Of a stretch of 64,000 nt of DNA, positions 28,400 through 38,291 are shown one piece after another. Position 1 is the first letter of the stretch. Every line of letters begins with the position of its first letter. The DNA lies in NCBI GenBank assembly GCA_016169945.1, contig JADLSH010000395.1, forward strand, positions 382,501-446,500. The letters run 5' to 3'. The notes below the pieces were generated by a model. The model saw only the letters and a program-made list of their open reading frames with translations. It did not search any database and was not told where the DNA came from. Source of the stretch: Trachythela sp. YZ-2020. Its lineage: Eukaryota > Cnidaria > Anthozoa > Malacalcyonacea > Clavulariidae. Made by a program: the position numbers and the translations under genes.

Positions 28400-29679
28400 A
28401 CTTCGTTAAAAGTGCATGAACCAGCATACTAAACCAGCATATTGTTTGAAAAATCTTCTATTATATGCAAGACCAAACGACAGGAAGAGACCAGAGTACA
28501 ATATCCAAATAAATTATACTCAAATAAGAATTTCGCTACCTAACCATCAAAGTGAACTCGTCGTAAACCTAAATTTGTCATGGAGTTGTATGACGTAGAA
28601 TTAATAAAATGTTTAAATATAGCAAACTGGATTTCTTTTCATCAAATCACTTTAATATTATATACACTTCATGATCAAAATTATCTTTAAGCTACTGTAC
28701 TGTAGTTGAAAGCTCTAATGTATAATAACAAGACGCTCTAGAGAGCGTTAAGTCGCTGGGGCTATTTAACGGATGGAGAGAATAGCCAAGCGTGGTAGTG
28801 TGCTCCCTGGGGTATTAAAATATACCGATGTATTTTGGAGCACATATGGCCAAATTGAGCGACCAATGCAGCCATAAAAACCGAGTACCGTATGGGGGCA
28901 ATTTCTTGTAACAAATTCTCTTATGTATGTGAGAGCATATCAGATTGATTGCGCATGCCCGATTATGCCTAAACAAATTTTGTCCAAACATTTTGTAGTA
29001 TAAAGACGTTGTCTTGTGACCATGATTGCCGATTTCAGACAAATTCAAGCCGAGACCTATAGTCACTGTTGCTCCAGCGACATTCAATAATGACGAGGAT
29101 ATCTTTACGGAACTGCTTGAAATAGAAATAACTTTAATTTAATGTCGATTATTCACGATTAGTTGGGAAGCCGTCGCTCGTAGTCTAACGATAATGCATT
29201 GACCCACCAACGCAAACGCTCGAGTTCGATTCTCCATAGGGGAATCTTATTTTCACTATTTAATAGTTTCAGGTCTCAGCGATGTAAGTTTTTTTCGATG
29301 TCGCTATGATGAGAGAATGATGTTTTGTGATAAGGTTTTAGTTGCCGTCGGCATGTTGAATTATCTGAGTTAACTATATTCCGATTTACATGAAGTTTAC
29401 CGTTTGTGACCGTCCATGGAAATTGCACATTGCCCGTTGCAGATTGCCGACAACTGGAAGCCGAAACCTATAGTCGCTGTTGCCTCAGCGACTAATTTTG
29501 AACAAACTGCGAGCGTAACAGAAATGATGGAAACGTTAGGATGGAATTCCCTAGAATCTAGAAGAAATATGACACAACTTATTATGTTGTACAAATTGAG
29601 TCGTAGTTTACTCGATCTTCACACTGACGATCTCTTCATACCAAGCCAAAAACAAGAATCCGTAATAGTCGTTATGTTA
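28400..29679. other. Putative IFT54 intron or flank, no gene seen
   Basis: Repeat-rich sequence: a ~60-base segment with TTGCCGA...GCCGA(G/A)ACCTATAGTC is present twice in the same orientation (29024-29087 and 29440-29500), and a tRNA-like B box (GAGTTCGATTCTCC) occurs at 29220. No exon with both splice sites was found. Confidence 0.4.
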
Positions 29680-29975
29680 TAGACCACCGGTGATTCAGAC
29701 TGGAAAAGGTAGTGTGCCTGCATGAGTTGTCTGAGGTGATGGTTTCCGGTACTGATCATTTCGACGGCGTGGATTCGAATCTCACCAGTTCCAATTTGTG
29801 AAATTGTAGATTGCTTGATTTCCTATAGTTAGTTTGTAACTTAATGTTATTGTATATTGCTTTGTTTGCATATATTAATAATATTTTTCTCTTATTAGTA
29901 GAAATCCTAAACTGCAGCTGGATGCAGTGATTTCCGTAATATGGTGTCAAATACCATGATAAAACAAATACCATG
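29680..29975 (+). repeat. tRNA-Leu-derived repeat copy
   Basis: Nearly identical to 45290-45570. It contains a degenerate tRNA-Leu-like segment (29716-29797: GTTGTCTGAGGTGATGG ... GGATTCGAATCTCACC) and a tail with CTGCAGCTGGATGCAGTGATT. It abuts the B2 repeat of the first DIRS-like element. Confidence 0.65.
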
Positions 29976-29980
29976 ACAAA

Positions 29981-30098
29981 AATACTTTTCCTTCTACTGA
30001 CTATGTGCATACGAAGGAAAAATATTTTCCTCCTACATTCACTGAGAAACTACTCAACACATATAAATACATGGTAGGTTGCGTGTACACACTTGCTA
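29981..30098 (-). repeat. Split direct repeat B2 of DIRS-like copy 1
   Basis: About 115 bases nearly identical to 33968-34081 (B1), differing mostly by transitions. Includes a hairpin-forming TTTTCCTTC...GAAGGAAAA pair. Lies just downstream of the recombinase frame. Confidence 0.8.
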
Positions 30099-30197
30099 TA
30101 CAAACTTTATTTCATTTCTAAACGCTATTAATTACATTCTCATGATAAATTTCGCTCCTAATATATATATATATATATTTTTTTTTTTTAAACTTTA

Positions 30198-30530
30198 TTA
30201 GTTCAAAGATCTAGTCAGCGAAAGTCTGTCGTCTATTGAATCTTTTATATACATATCTCTTGTACTGTCCGTTTTCCACCTTCCTTGTAATCTGAGAAGT
30301 CTGCTCTGACTTATATTGCCAGTCGTAGCTTGTGCCATCGCCGTCGCACCACCGGAACGCATGCTGTGGGTACTATAGCGTTTTGCATCCACGCCAACCG
30401 ATCCCAGATTCTCCTTCATCAGCTCGCCGCATCTTGAATAGCTGATAGGTTTATTCACCGTAGGTTTCGACGAGCCTTGTCGAAAGCCCATAGCAACATC
30501 CCTGTCTTGAAGCTCGAGTAATTCGACAAT
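30198..30530 (-). pseudogene. Tyrosine recombinase, C-terminal catalytic part (DIRS-like copy 1)
   Basis: The frame contains HSMRSGGATAMA (catalytic Arg), then LQGRWKTDSTRDMYI with the final Tyr nucleophile, the arrangement of DIRS-type YR integrases. It enters after an acceptor-like TCTTTTTAG at 30531, suggesting that YR is assembled by splicing as in other DIRS elements. The catalytic residues seen here are intact, but upstream YR coding is broken into pieces, so no functional enzyme is expected from this copy. Confidence 0.8.
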
Positions 30531-30575
30531 CCTAAAAAGACATGAATGAACCCTAACGAAAAAATTAGCGCAGTT

Positions 30576-31170
30576 CTAAGATCCATAAGGGTTGCCGTTG
30601 ATCCAGAATACGTTTGACAAACATTTTTTGCTAGATTCTACTATGTTATGCGAAACCTGTGTGTGAGCAGGATTCCCCTCCGTGTGCATGGGAACTAGAG
30701 AGTGTACCCATTTAATTGCGCAGAACGCCAACAGAACTGCATTGTAAGACGACCTATGCTTGCATATGTAGGACAAATACTTGGGAACGAGACGTTCGAT
30801 GTAGGTAAACATGTAGAATGCCCAGCATCAACAAGAAACTGTTTATATCTCTTGTATTCTCCAAGGTATTTTTAACCGTACTGTTTGTTCGCGATTTTAG
30901 TACCTGCCGTACAATGATCCTTCGTTCATTCATTGGCAATCCTGCCCAAGTAGATGAACTCGCAATATCCTGGAAATCAATGAAGCAAAAATTATTATGT
31001 GTGTATCTAATTGCCCATAAAATAAATCGATATTGTAAAGCAAAATTGCAAACTGACCCCCAAGCTCGTCCCAGACGAACAGACCAACAATATAAACTGT
31101 CCTGCGGTTTCACACTTGACATGAGCGCCAACGGGCAACATGTACCCACTAACCAATATAACTTTGCCAT
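30576..31170 (-). pseudogene. Tyrosine recombinase, N-terminal fragments (DIRS-like copy 1)
   Basis: Two overlapping frames carry the core-binding half of the YR: KSRTNSTVKNTLENTRDINSF (about 30850-30910) and YLSYICKHRSSYNAVLLAFC...ALKW-like AIKWVHSLV (about 30680-30790). The change of frame between them is a frameshift or an unspliced intron. Confidence 0.6.
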
Positions 31171-31287
31171 CCGGCATCGTTATTTGTCCATGAATATTCT
31201 CCAAACCACTCGATTTTTTGCCATGCGGCATCATATAATTATTTATTTCAAAACACAATAATCATAATAAAATATGAAAACAATACA

Positions 31288-31615
31288 ATATTAATTCACG
31301 CTTCAGTAGGCGCAGGAAGTAGGACAAGACATTAAAGACATTGCCTGTCCAAGACTACAACCCCAGTAAAACATTTCAAATTTGTCCCTGGATAAAGCTT
31401 AAGAAAGCTTTTTCACAATTCTTTTTCGAGACGAGGATGAATTAAACTGAAGTATGAAAAAAGCCAGTAATAGTGGAGTCCCAAAATGGGACCAAATATT
31501 AATTCACGCTTTCAGTAGGCGCAGGAAGTCAAACTTACACACTAAGACATTGCCTGTCCTTACAACCAATAAACATTTCATTTCAATCTTGTCCCTGGAT
31601 TAAAGCTAGCTACCT
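31288..31615 (-). repeat. Direct repeat pair inside DIRS-like copy 1
   Basis: A segment of about 120 bases beginning TATTAATTCACGCTT(T)CAGTAGGCGCAGGAAGT occurs at about 31288 and again at about 31494, same orientation, with small indels. Confidence 0.65.
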
Positions 31616-31721
31616 TTAGGACAATTTTTACGGCATAGGACAGAAGGAAGAAAAAATGATTAAGGCCACAGTATGAAAGTAGTGCGGAAGTAGGTTCGCG
31701 TCCCTGTTTTTATACATAAAA

Positions 31722-31952
31722 GAGAGTTTAAGCTTCGCGTTCATACGTCAAACGACAAACACCAAGTGTAGAAAAAAATTATGTTATAAGGCATTAAAGG
31801 GAAAATGAACTTGCTATTTTAAAACTGTAATATATGATGATTCTTTTGAGATAAGAAAGAAAATATGGAACGACGAAATTAAGCGAAAATTCTGCCAAGA
31901 AAATTCGACTCTGCCGTTTGCCGTTACCCTCAAACGTGAAGCTTAGACTCCC
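31722..31952. mobile_element. Harbinger-type MITE, copy 1
   Basis: About 230 bp bounded by AGTTTAAGCTTCGCGTT and its inverse AACGTGAAGCTTAGACTCCC; flanked by TAAA on both sides. It matches the element at 44696-44928 over its whole length. Confidence 0.75.
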
Positions 31953-32033
31953 TAAAATTCAAAACGCTTCCTGCGATAGTTACTGGTGGCACGACTAGAC
32001 AGTTTTCGTTAGACCAATCCTGGTAACACGCAT

Positions 32034-32907
32034 CTACTCCTGCAGTACCAGGGTTCTAGTATCTGGAAACTTTTTAACTTTAGCATTCCTGTAACTTGCA
32101 AAACAATCGAGCGTATGGGGGCCGAAAAGAGCCTTTAACTGCTGAAAAGTATCGGCCGTAAGTTCCCAATCGTCATAGTCAGTGAATTTACTAATATAGT
32201 CCGCTTGAGTTTTTGTGATCTGGGTATCCATTGAATTTCTAACTGAATCTCGCCTTGTAAACACCTAGAAAAAATGCCGATTGCCAATTTGTGACAATCT
32301 AACCGCATACTGCCAACCTGAGTAATCTTCATGGCAGACTGACTATTAGTAAACCTTAACCATTTAACACTGCAACCCTTGAGATTCGGTGCAAAGGAAG
32401 CAATCCCAAATTGAATAGCAAGGAGCTCACGATAGCTAGAACTAGTAACCGCCTCTTGTTGTGTAAACATACGGTGAGCAATACTCTCTGTGCCTAGAAT
32501 TATTGCGGCACATGCATGGTTGCTAGCATCGGAATAAACCATTTTGTTCGTATCACAAAACTGTTGACAGACTCTCACATTTTGCACTTCGATGTTGTCT
32601 TGCCAAAACCTAAGCTCGAGTAAGCAATATTGATCAAGAACAAAAGGGGTGTCCCACGTGTCCATATTAGCTATAGACATCTGACAATGTCTTGACATAA
32701 TAAGAGCTAAATTCCCTGTGACGGGCCCTGTAGAAATATCCTTCCTACAACGGCTGCTAGAGTCCTAGCGCTAACTTCTTCCTGTTTGGAGACATCGTCT
32801 AAATTTGCAAGCAATGTTTCTATGCGCTGAGGACTGATAGAAATAGTGTCTAAAACACCGTTCCATTGTAGGCCCAGCCAACAAATTATTTGTGTGGGTT
32901 CCCACAC
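32034..32907 (-). pseudogene. RT C-terminal and RNase H region (DIRS-like copy 1)
   Basis: Frames at 32907-32707 and 32698-32034 give the RT thumb/connection (CWLGLQWNGVLDTISI) and RNase H (YSDASNHACAAI, SSYRELLAI, LEIQWIPR) and then a YISKFTDYDDWELT...LDCFASYRNAKV segment conserved after RNase H in DIRS elements. There are frame changes near 32700 and 32230. Confidence 0.75.
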
Positions 32908-33410
32908 TGATTTTCTTCATTCGGAAGAAAAACGGATGCCCAGATATCAGACCGTACAGTTTGTGCAGTTTCCTGGGAAATTTCCTGGGAATTTTCCATG
33001 TCTAACCCATAATCTAAGAAAATTGTAATATTTATGCCTTGTGAACGCCAGTGCTGTGTCAAAGGACGAACCAGTTTAGTAAAAATATATGGCGTTGAGG
33101 AGAAACATGTGGAAATCCTTCTCTCCAGAACTCGAAGGCCAAGAGAAACCCAGAAAACGCTGATGCTCAGGAAAAATATCAACGTGTTGGTACCCACTCT
33201 TGAGATCAAATTTCGTGAAAGACTTCCCCTTGCCGAAATAATTAATAGCTGTACGCCAATCTTCAAATTTGATTTTTGTTTGTATATATGCTTGTTAACA
33301 TAACGTAGATCTAATATCAGACGTTTTTTGTCCTTGTTAACAGATACTGACAATGGACTAATTACGAGAAGATGTTCCTCGGTCGTTTTGGCAATGCGCC
33401 CGGTGAGCAA
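32886..33410 (-). pseudogene. Reverse transcriptase core (DIRS-like copy 1)
   Basis: Contains KDKKRLILDLRYVNKHI and, after a frameshifted stretch, FTKLVRPLTQHWRSQGINITIFLDYG. The last motif is FLDDG in the other two DIRS-like copies, so the second catalytic Asp is replaced by Tyr. Internal frameshift near 33280-33100. This copy cannot encode an active RT. Confidence 0.75.
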
Positions 33411-33430
33411 TAATTCTTGAACGGATTTTG

Positions 33431-33880
33431 TTACAAAATCTCCATGAGCGTGAGGGAGTGATTATTCGGAAAGGTAGCCTTCTCGGGGGTTTGGTAAAAT
33501 GGTATCTTATAACCGTCAGTTATGCACTGTATAATGAAGCTTGGCGCCTTAGTTTTTACCCAGAAATCCACATGTGCCTTCAGCCGGCCCTTTACTTGGA
33601 CCGAATTAGGATTGAAACTGTTTTCACTTTTTAAACAGCCGAATTCAGGGAAAAGTTGTCTCATCTCGGCAATATCCTCATGTCCGTCTCCCATCTATTC
33701 CTCATCCACATAATTTTCTGCTGTCTCTATGGGCTCTTCTTGTTTTCTTTTGCGACTCCCCCCAGTATGGTGGTCTTGTTGGTGCGTAGGACTGGGCTTG
33801 GTAGGAGGTACTGTTGAATTTTGAGCATTTCTTAGCTCAATGTCCCCTCTTCCCACTTCTGAAGCAGAGGTCGTTTGCAC
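33431..33880 (-). pseudogene. Pol N-terminal region (DIRS-like copy 1)
   Basis: One frame from 33880 to 33431 interrupted by a single in-frame TAG at 33695-33697. The second half holds KGRLKAHVDFW...APSFIIQCITDGYKIPF, which has a clear counterpart in DIRS-like copy 2 (35836-36130). The first half is Pro/Ser/Thr/Lys-rich linker. Confidence 0.65.
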
Positions 33881-33967
33881 TAGGAAGTCGACGGTCTGAA
33901 AAACAATATTAAAAATATATATATATATTAAATATTAAAACTTTCTACGTTATTTCCGGTGGAAAAT

Positions 33968-34081
33968 ATATTTTCCTTCTACTGACTACGTGCATACGAA
34001 GGAAAAACATTTTCCTCCTACATTCACTGAGAGACTACTCAACACACATAAATACATGGTAGGCTGCGTGTACACACTTGC
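33968..34081 (-). repeat. Split direct repeat B1 of DIRS-like copy 1
   Basis: Partner of B2 at 29981-30098; located between gag and pol on the element's strand. Confidence 0.8.
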
Positions 34082-34116
34082 CTACCATACTGATCTACCA
34101 CAGAAAGGGCTAATGC

Positions 34117-34737
34117 CTAGTTAATTGCAATAGTATAAATACTATAAATTATATATTCACCTCGAAAAAACTGTTTGTCATCAGAATCAAACCGACTACG
34201 GCTAGGCCTAGAAGTAGCAGCCGATGCATAACGGCGTAACTTGACTATTTCTTTTGCCACTTTTGACTTCTTACGGAGGGCTGTTGTTTGAGCTTTCCGG
34301 ATTCTTTTCTCGTCTTCAGAGTCGCTTGCCAATTCTTCTACTTCATACTCTTTTACAACCAACCAACCGGCCTCGCTCTTGTCGGCGAGTTTTATTTTCT
34401 TCTGACGCTGTCGTAGCGAAGCCAGTGCACTTTCCAATTTGTCCAAGGCGTTCGGAATATCCTTCTTGTTTAATATTACTGCCGTTTCTTCTAACAAGTC
34501 TTGAATCTCCACGGTAAACAAGAATTGATTTTTGTTCCAAGCGAACTTTAGACTTTGCCCTTCAGCTTGTCGCTCGATTTTCTTTGAACGCCCCGATGCT
34601 TCTGAAGATAAGTTCGTCGTTAGGCTCTCAACTTTCCAATCCAGATACTGCTTGAACCTTTCAAAAACCTGCTCTGTAACTTCGCTATTATCTACGCGTG
34701 CGGTGGTTGAAGTATGACCACTTTCATCTCCGGACAT
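34117..34737 (-). CDS. Gag-like protein of DIRS-like copy 1
   Basis: A 206-residue frame, ATG at 34737. Highly charged and helical, with the motif ADKSEAGWLVVKEYEVEELA followed by SDSEDEKRIRKA near the C-terminus. The same motif is found in the gags of the two other DIRS-like copies (35280-35390 and 48905-49015), which is the basis for the gag call. The part shared with them ends at QFFRG, where GTGAATAT could act as a splice donor; residues after that are probably intron. Expected to package element RNA. This is the only gag of the three with no internal stop. Confidence 0.75.
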   Translation of the reverse strand: MSGDESGHTSTTARVDNSEVTEQVFERFKQYLDWKVESLTTNLSSEASGRSKKIERQAEGQSLKFAWNKNQFLFTVEIQDLLEETAVILNKKDIPNALDKLESALASLRQRQKKIKLADKSEAGWLVVKEYEVEELASDSEDEKRIRKAQTTALRKKSKVAKEIVKLRRYASAATSRPSRSRFDSDDKQFFRGEYIIYSIYTIAIN

Positions 34738-34828
34738 TATATTAAAAATATATATATTATATAAGCGTCTGTTTGTAGTGTGTGGCTAGTGTTACACATG
34801 ATGAAGCTCATGCTTCGCACGTTTATAC

Positions 34829-34970
34829 ATTTTCTAAAGGAATGCAATTAAATTCAGGACACGCTTCATTGAGAATTTTCAAGCATTCTGATTGGTCAAT
34901 TCATCTATTTATACAGATTTGAATTCAATTCTGTCTCTCACTCTTGCAATGCAACACTGCTATACGGTTT
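34829..34970 (+). repeat. Split direct repeat A1 of DIRS-like copy 2
   Basis: Matches 35634-35776 with about five differences; begins ATTTTCTAAAGGAATGCAAT. It forms the left end of the element, and gag starts 4 bases after it. Confidence 0.85.
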
Positions 34971-34974
34971 ACGT

Positions 34975-35496
34975 ATGACGGAGAGTCAAGAAACTCCCAG
35001 TATTGAAGCGAACTAGCTTACACAGCTGTTCGAACAAGTATTTTCAATGTTCAAAGGCTATCTTACATCTCAACTAGAAGCGAAAGACAAGTATTTGCAA
35101 GAAACATCCAAAATAGTAAAGGAATCAAGCGAGCTAAAGTTCAAAGGAAACAGAAAGCAGGTCGACTTGAACGTCAATTTGAGTCGTATCTTCAATCAAG
35201 CAGGGGAAAATCTCGAGAGTCCTGCGGAGATACGGAAATTGATCGAGGAAGGGCAACAGCTTATTAAGAAAAGGCAAAAGTTAATCAACTTAGCCGACAG
35301 AAGTAAAGACGGCTGGCAAGTTGCCCAGGAATACGAGTCAGACGACCTCGCCTCGGATTCCGACGACGAAAAGAGAATACGCAAAGCAAAGAACGCCGTA
35401 GAGAACACAAGAAAGGAAACAAAGCCTCAGATCAGCAATGTGTCTAAAAGGTTTAAGCCTGCCAGTGATAATAAGCTTTTTCGTGGTAAGACCGTA
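34975..35496 (+). pseudogene. Gag-like protein of DIRS-like copy 2 (one stop)
   Basis: The ATG at 34975 opens a frame that meets TAG at codon 14 (35014-35016) and is then open past the gag motif ADRSKDGWQVAQEYESDDLA/SDSDDEKRIRKAK (about 35298-35390). The conserved sequence ends with KLFRG, where GTAAGACC at 35497 matches a splice donor; a GT at the same point exists in the other copies. Reading on gives a non-conserved tail to 35529. Confidence 0.75.
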
Positions 35497-35518
35497 CTTT
35501 GTGAATCTCACGGTGGTT

Positions 35519-35622
35519 GGATTGTCTGAGCAACCAACCATATATTGTTGTTTTGTCTGTTTATTATGAATTTAAGCATGGAGATTGAAAATAATTTACG
35601 TTCGGTTGAACGCAGTGAATTA
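35519..35622 (+). repeat. Split direct repeat B1 of DIRS-like copy 2
   Basis: Nearly identical to 43859-43962 (B2), with the core CATATATTGTTGTTTTGTCT. Located between gag and A2. Confidence 0.85.
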
Positions 35623-35633
35623 GAACGTAAATG

Positions 35634-35776
35634 TATTTTCTAAAGGAATGCAATTAAATTCAGGACACGCTTCATTGAGAATTTTCAAGAATTCTGATTG
35701 GTCAATTCATCTATTTATACAGATTTGAATTAAATTCTGTCTCTCACTCTTGCAATCCAACACTGCTATACGGCTT
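35634..35776 (+). repeat. Split direct repeat A2 of DIRS-like copy 2
   Basis: Second copy of A1, starting about a dozen bases after B1 ends; the B1-A2 junction lies in the putative gag-pol intron. Confidence 0.85.
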
Positions 35777-35835
35777 AGGTGCCCACCCGCCCACACTGTT
35801 AATTAACATAAGCAGTAGATTAATGCGTATACAGA

Positions 35836-36130
35836 ATGCTTCCTGATAAATTCTGTATGTTCCTAAACAATGATTTTTTTGGCATTTTAGGCCGTTCAGA
35901 GCTTGTTGGAGCATCTATTATTCAATTGCTAGGTCAACCGGAGGAAATAAGGAACGACTGTAACATGGATGACGGTAACGATAATTTAATTGAGCAGTTT
36001 AGTGAGGTAAAAGATTACTCTGAATTTGATAATTGTAGTACGCAGATGGGTTCAAATATAAAGGGTAGACTAAAAACGCATATAGAATTTTGCAAAAGAA
36101 TACGAACGCCAAGCTACATACAGTAATATC
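35836..36130 (+). pseudogene. Pol N-terminal region (DIRS-like copy 2)
   Basis: A putative acceptor (GGCATTTTAG) ends at 35890, after which GRSELVGASIIQLLGQ and then KGRLKTHIEFCKRIRTPSYIQ are encoded, the latter matching the corresponding region of copy 1. A stop/frameshift follows, and coding is cut by the Penelope-like insertion at an AT-repeat (36185). Confidence 0.6.
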
Positions 36131-36238
36131 TGTCATTAGAGAAGAGTACAGTTTGCCTTTTATTCAGACCCCTCCAAACCAGGAATATAATATATATATA
36201 TATATATATATTTATTGTTTCTATCTTAAAGTAAAGCC

Positions 36239-36291
36239 GTCGCTACACGGTGTTTCACGTCTAACTAAAAGTAAGACGATCTTCAGACGAC
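36239..36291 (-). ncRNA. Hammerhead ribozyme (minus-strand Penelope-like element)
   Basis: On the minus strand: stem I GTCGT/GCGAC, core CTGAAGA (36286-36280), stem II with CGTCT/AGACG, core GAAA (36256-36253), a very short stem III (CAC/GTG), then the cleavage dinucleotide TA (36245-36244). All conserved core positions are present. Tiny stem III is typical of Penelope-element hammerheads, which act best as dimers. It lies downstream of the GIY-YIG gene on the same strand. Confidence 0.75.
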
Positions 36292-36375
36292 TAAATTTAC
36301 ACTGATTCAGTTCATTGTTTGCTTGGGCAAAATCTTAACGGTTTACTGACGCGTGTTCATATAGGTCGGATGCGC

Positions 36376-37263
36376 TTATTTTGTCGCAAGCTTTAATTTT
36401 ACGGTATTACTTTTCAGCATGCGCTTAAATTTTCCTGCCTTAAAATTATTTCTATGGCAGCACTTCGAGAATAGTTCAGTACGTTTGTTCCGTGTTTTCT
36501 TTTTGTCTGCGCGTATTATACATAATTTCTCCGTAAGGCATAAGTTACAACTCCGTGCACCAGCACTACGTGGGGAAGTACGCTTTAAAATGGACCACTT
36601 GATGTTTACAGGTCTTCCGCTAGCCTTCAGTTTCCACACGTATTTTGACAGTTCCGTTTCTGTTGCGTATCGCTCGTTGTTGATGGATTTCTTGTGGTTC
36701 CTGTATCGTTCCTTAAACGTCGTAGACGTCATCCCGATGTACTCTTTTGTGTCTTCATCCATGACCGTTGTGACTTCTGCCTTATACACGATATTCTTTG
36801 TCAAACAGTTACCTTCGAGGGGGCATTCGGACTTGGTTTGGCAGTTGCAATTGTTCTTATCTTCCGTGGTTGTCTCCTCCGTGGTTGTTGAACTTTCCAG
36901 CAGTTGGTGGTTGTGTGTTGAAATAGCGCTTTTGACATTTCCCATACACGAATAGCTCACTTTTACAGATTTTCTGTTGAAGATCTTGTATAACTGGCTT
37001 GATCGGGGGAAATGCTTGTCAGTCAACAGTAGGAAGTTCCGCGCAACGTTCGTTCTTACTTTCTTGCTGTACGGAGGGTTAAACCAGATAACATTTCTTT
37101 CGCGCTTTCTCTTAGAGGACGTGGTGTTATTTATGAGATCATCTGAATATTGCATCTTGGAGTTGTAATGACTGCGCTTGAGGGCATTCTCGTAAAAGGG
37201 TGCTGAGGAATCGAAAGAGGATTGGTGGAATGAAAGGGTGGATATTCGCTTGCTTACTGACAC
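36376..37263 (-). CDS. RT-tail plus GIY-YIG endonuclease of a Penelope-like element
   Basis: A 295-residue frame. It begins in the post-RT region (SVSKRISTLS...FYENALKRSHYNSK, then RNVIWFNPPYSKKVRTNVAR and VSYSCMGNVKS), continues through a Cys-rich linker (CNCQTKSECPLEGNC) and the GIY-YIG core with VYKAEV...EYIGMTSTTFKERYRNHKKS, and ends in a Cys/His-rich tail. This type is common in cnidarian and other invertebrate genomes. A frameshift near 37300 cuts it off from the RT. The endonuclease part is intact. Confidence 0.8.
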   Translation of the reverse strand: MSVSKRISTLSFHQSSFDSSAPFYENALKRSHYNSKMQYSDDLINNTTSSKRKRERNVIWFNPPYSKKVRTNVARNFLLLTDKHFPRSSQLYKIFNRKSVKVSYSCMGNVKSAISTHNHQLLESSTTTEETTTEDKNNCNCQTKSECPLEGNCLTKNIVYKAEVTTVMDEDTKEYIGMTSTTFKERYRNHKKSINNERYATETELSKYVWKLKASGRPVNIKWSILKRTSPRSAGARSCNLCLTEKLCIIRADKKKTRNKRTELFSKCCHRNNFKAGKFKRMLKSNTVKLKLATK

Positions 37264-37345
37264 TGGAAGCTGTTTGGATGATTTGATCGGCTGTCGATGT
37301 AAAGGGGTTCGTTGTTTGGCTTTCTGTAAGGGAAGTACTTCTCGT

Positions 37346-37774
37346 AGATCAGATCAGCCCCATATTCAAAGAACACGGCCTACGAATTACCATAGAGGTG
37401 AACAAAAAAGTCGTAAACTTTCTGGACGTCACTTTCAACCTCACGGAGGGTACATACAGCCCCTATGCAAAACCCAACAACACTCCGCTGTATGTACACC
37501 GACAGAGCAATCATCCGCCTTCTATCATCAAAAATATACCCGCAGGCATCAACAGACGTCTTTCGTCGCACTGAATGCGAGCGGATACAACCACAAACTT
37601 GAGTTTGAACCTAAGACCACAATTCGACAAAGAATGTCGAGACCAATGTTGGCAAGAAATTCCTTTGCCTTGTTGATAAATGCTTTCCAAAAGGGAACAA
37701 TCTCAGAAAAATATTCAACAGAAATACCATCAAAATCAGTTACAGCTGCATGAGCAACGTCAGACAAATCATCG

Positions 37775-37848
<74 letters not shown>

Positions 37849-38187
37849 AGCAACAACGCGTGTGAAACATACGTAGGCCTCACTGATAATGAATTTAAAA
37901 CTAGATACAGAAACCACACCGCCTCATTCCGGAACCCATCTTTGAGAAACTCAACAGAACTGAGTAAACACGTTTGGACTCTCAAAGACAATAATGTAAA
38001 TCACGAAATTTCGTGGCAAATTATTTCGAAAGCAAAATCTTACAACAGTGCAAGCAAACGATGTCATTTGTGCCTTAGAGACAAATATGTCATTATTTAC
38101 CAGCCATACCGATGTACACTTAACAAAAGGAACGAACTCGTATCATCATGTAGGCATAGGAAGAAGTCATTGTTGAGATACAATTAG
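37346..38187 (+). pseudogene. RT-tail plus GIY-YIG endonuclease, degraded (rightward copy)
   Basis: Two frames: the RT tail (37346-37740; an internal deletion removes the segment between GINRR and [10 protein letters not shown]) and the GIY-YIG part (37750-38187: TYVGLTDNEFKTRYRNHTAS, then CHLCLRDKY and the Cys/His tail). Between them a pure (AAC)n(GAC)n tract replaces the Cys-rich linker present in the leftward copy, and the frame changes. Confidence 0.7.
37774..37849 (+). repeat. (AAC)n(GAC)n trinucleotide tract
   Basis: About 10 AAC triplets followed by about 14 GAC triplets, in the position of the coding linker. Read in the GIY-YIG frame it would give Asn then Asp runs. Confidence 0.9.
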
Positions 38188-38291
38188 TCCCAGGTGAATG
38201 CACACGTGAGACGCACGTAAGCGACAGGTTTGAATTCCCGCTTGCGTAGCAAACTCCGCGCGCGCTCAACTGTTATATTCATTCAGTAATC

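Larger units (their letters stand above)
29981..34737 (-). mobile_element. DIRS-like tyrosine-recombinase retrotransposon, copy 1
   Basis: On the minus strand the order is gag (34737-34117), B1 repeat (34081-33968), pol N-terminal region, RT, RNase H, and tyrosine recombinase (YR), then B2 (30098-29981). This domain order and the absence of a DDE integrase define DIRS-order elements. RT and YR are interrupted by frameshifts and stops, and one RT catalytic Asp is lost, so this copy is dead. A small MITE (31722-31952) has inserted between RNase H and YR. Confidence 0.85.
36213..37345 (-). mobile_element. 5'-truncated Penelope-like element, leftward copy
   Basis: Runs from the head-to-head junction near 37345 leftward through the end of the RT region (YFPYRKPNN...[10 protein letters not shown], slightly deleted) and the GIY-YIG ORF to the hammerhead, ending at a (TA)n tract. 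The opposite-facing partner starts at about 37346. Confidence 0.75.

Noticed and set aside
29190..29240. A separate tRNA gene with B box GAGTTCGATTCTCC
   Set aside because: No acceptor or D stem could be formed with confidence; kept only as a tRNA-like trace.
30818..31261. 147-aa plus-strand frame
   Set aside because: Antisense to the recombinase region of DIRS-like copy 1; no domain.
36419..36955. 178-aa plus-strand frame
   Set aside because: Antisense shadow of the GIY-YIG ORF on the minus strand.
37549..37991. Poly-Val, poly-Ser, poly-Gln and poly-Arg frames
   Set aside because: All are alternative readings of the (AAC)n(GAC)n tract.
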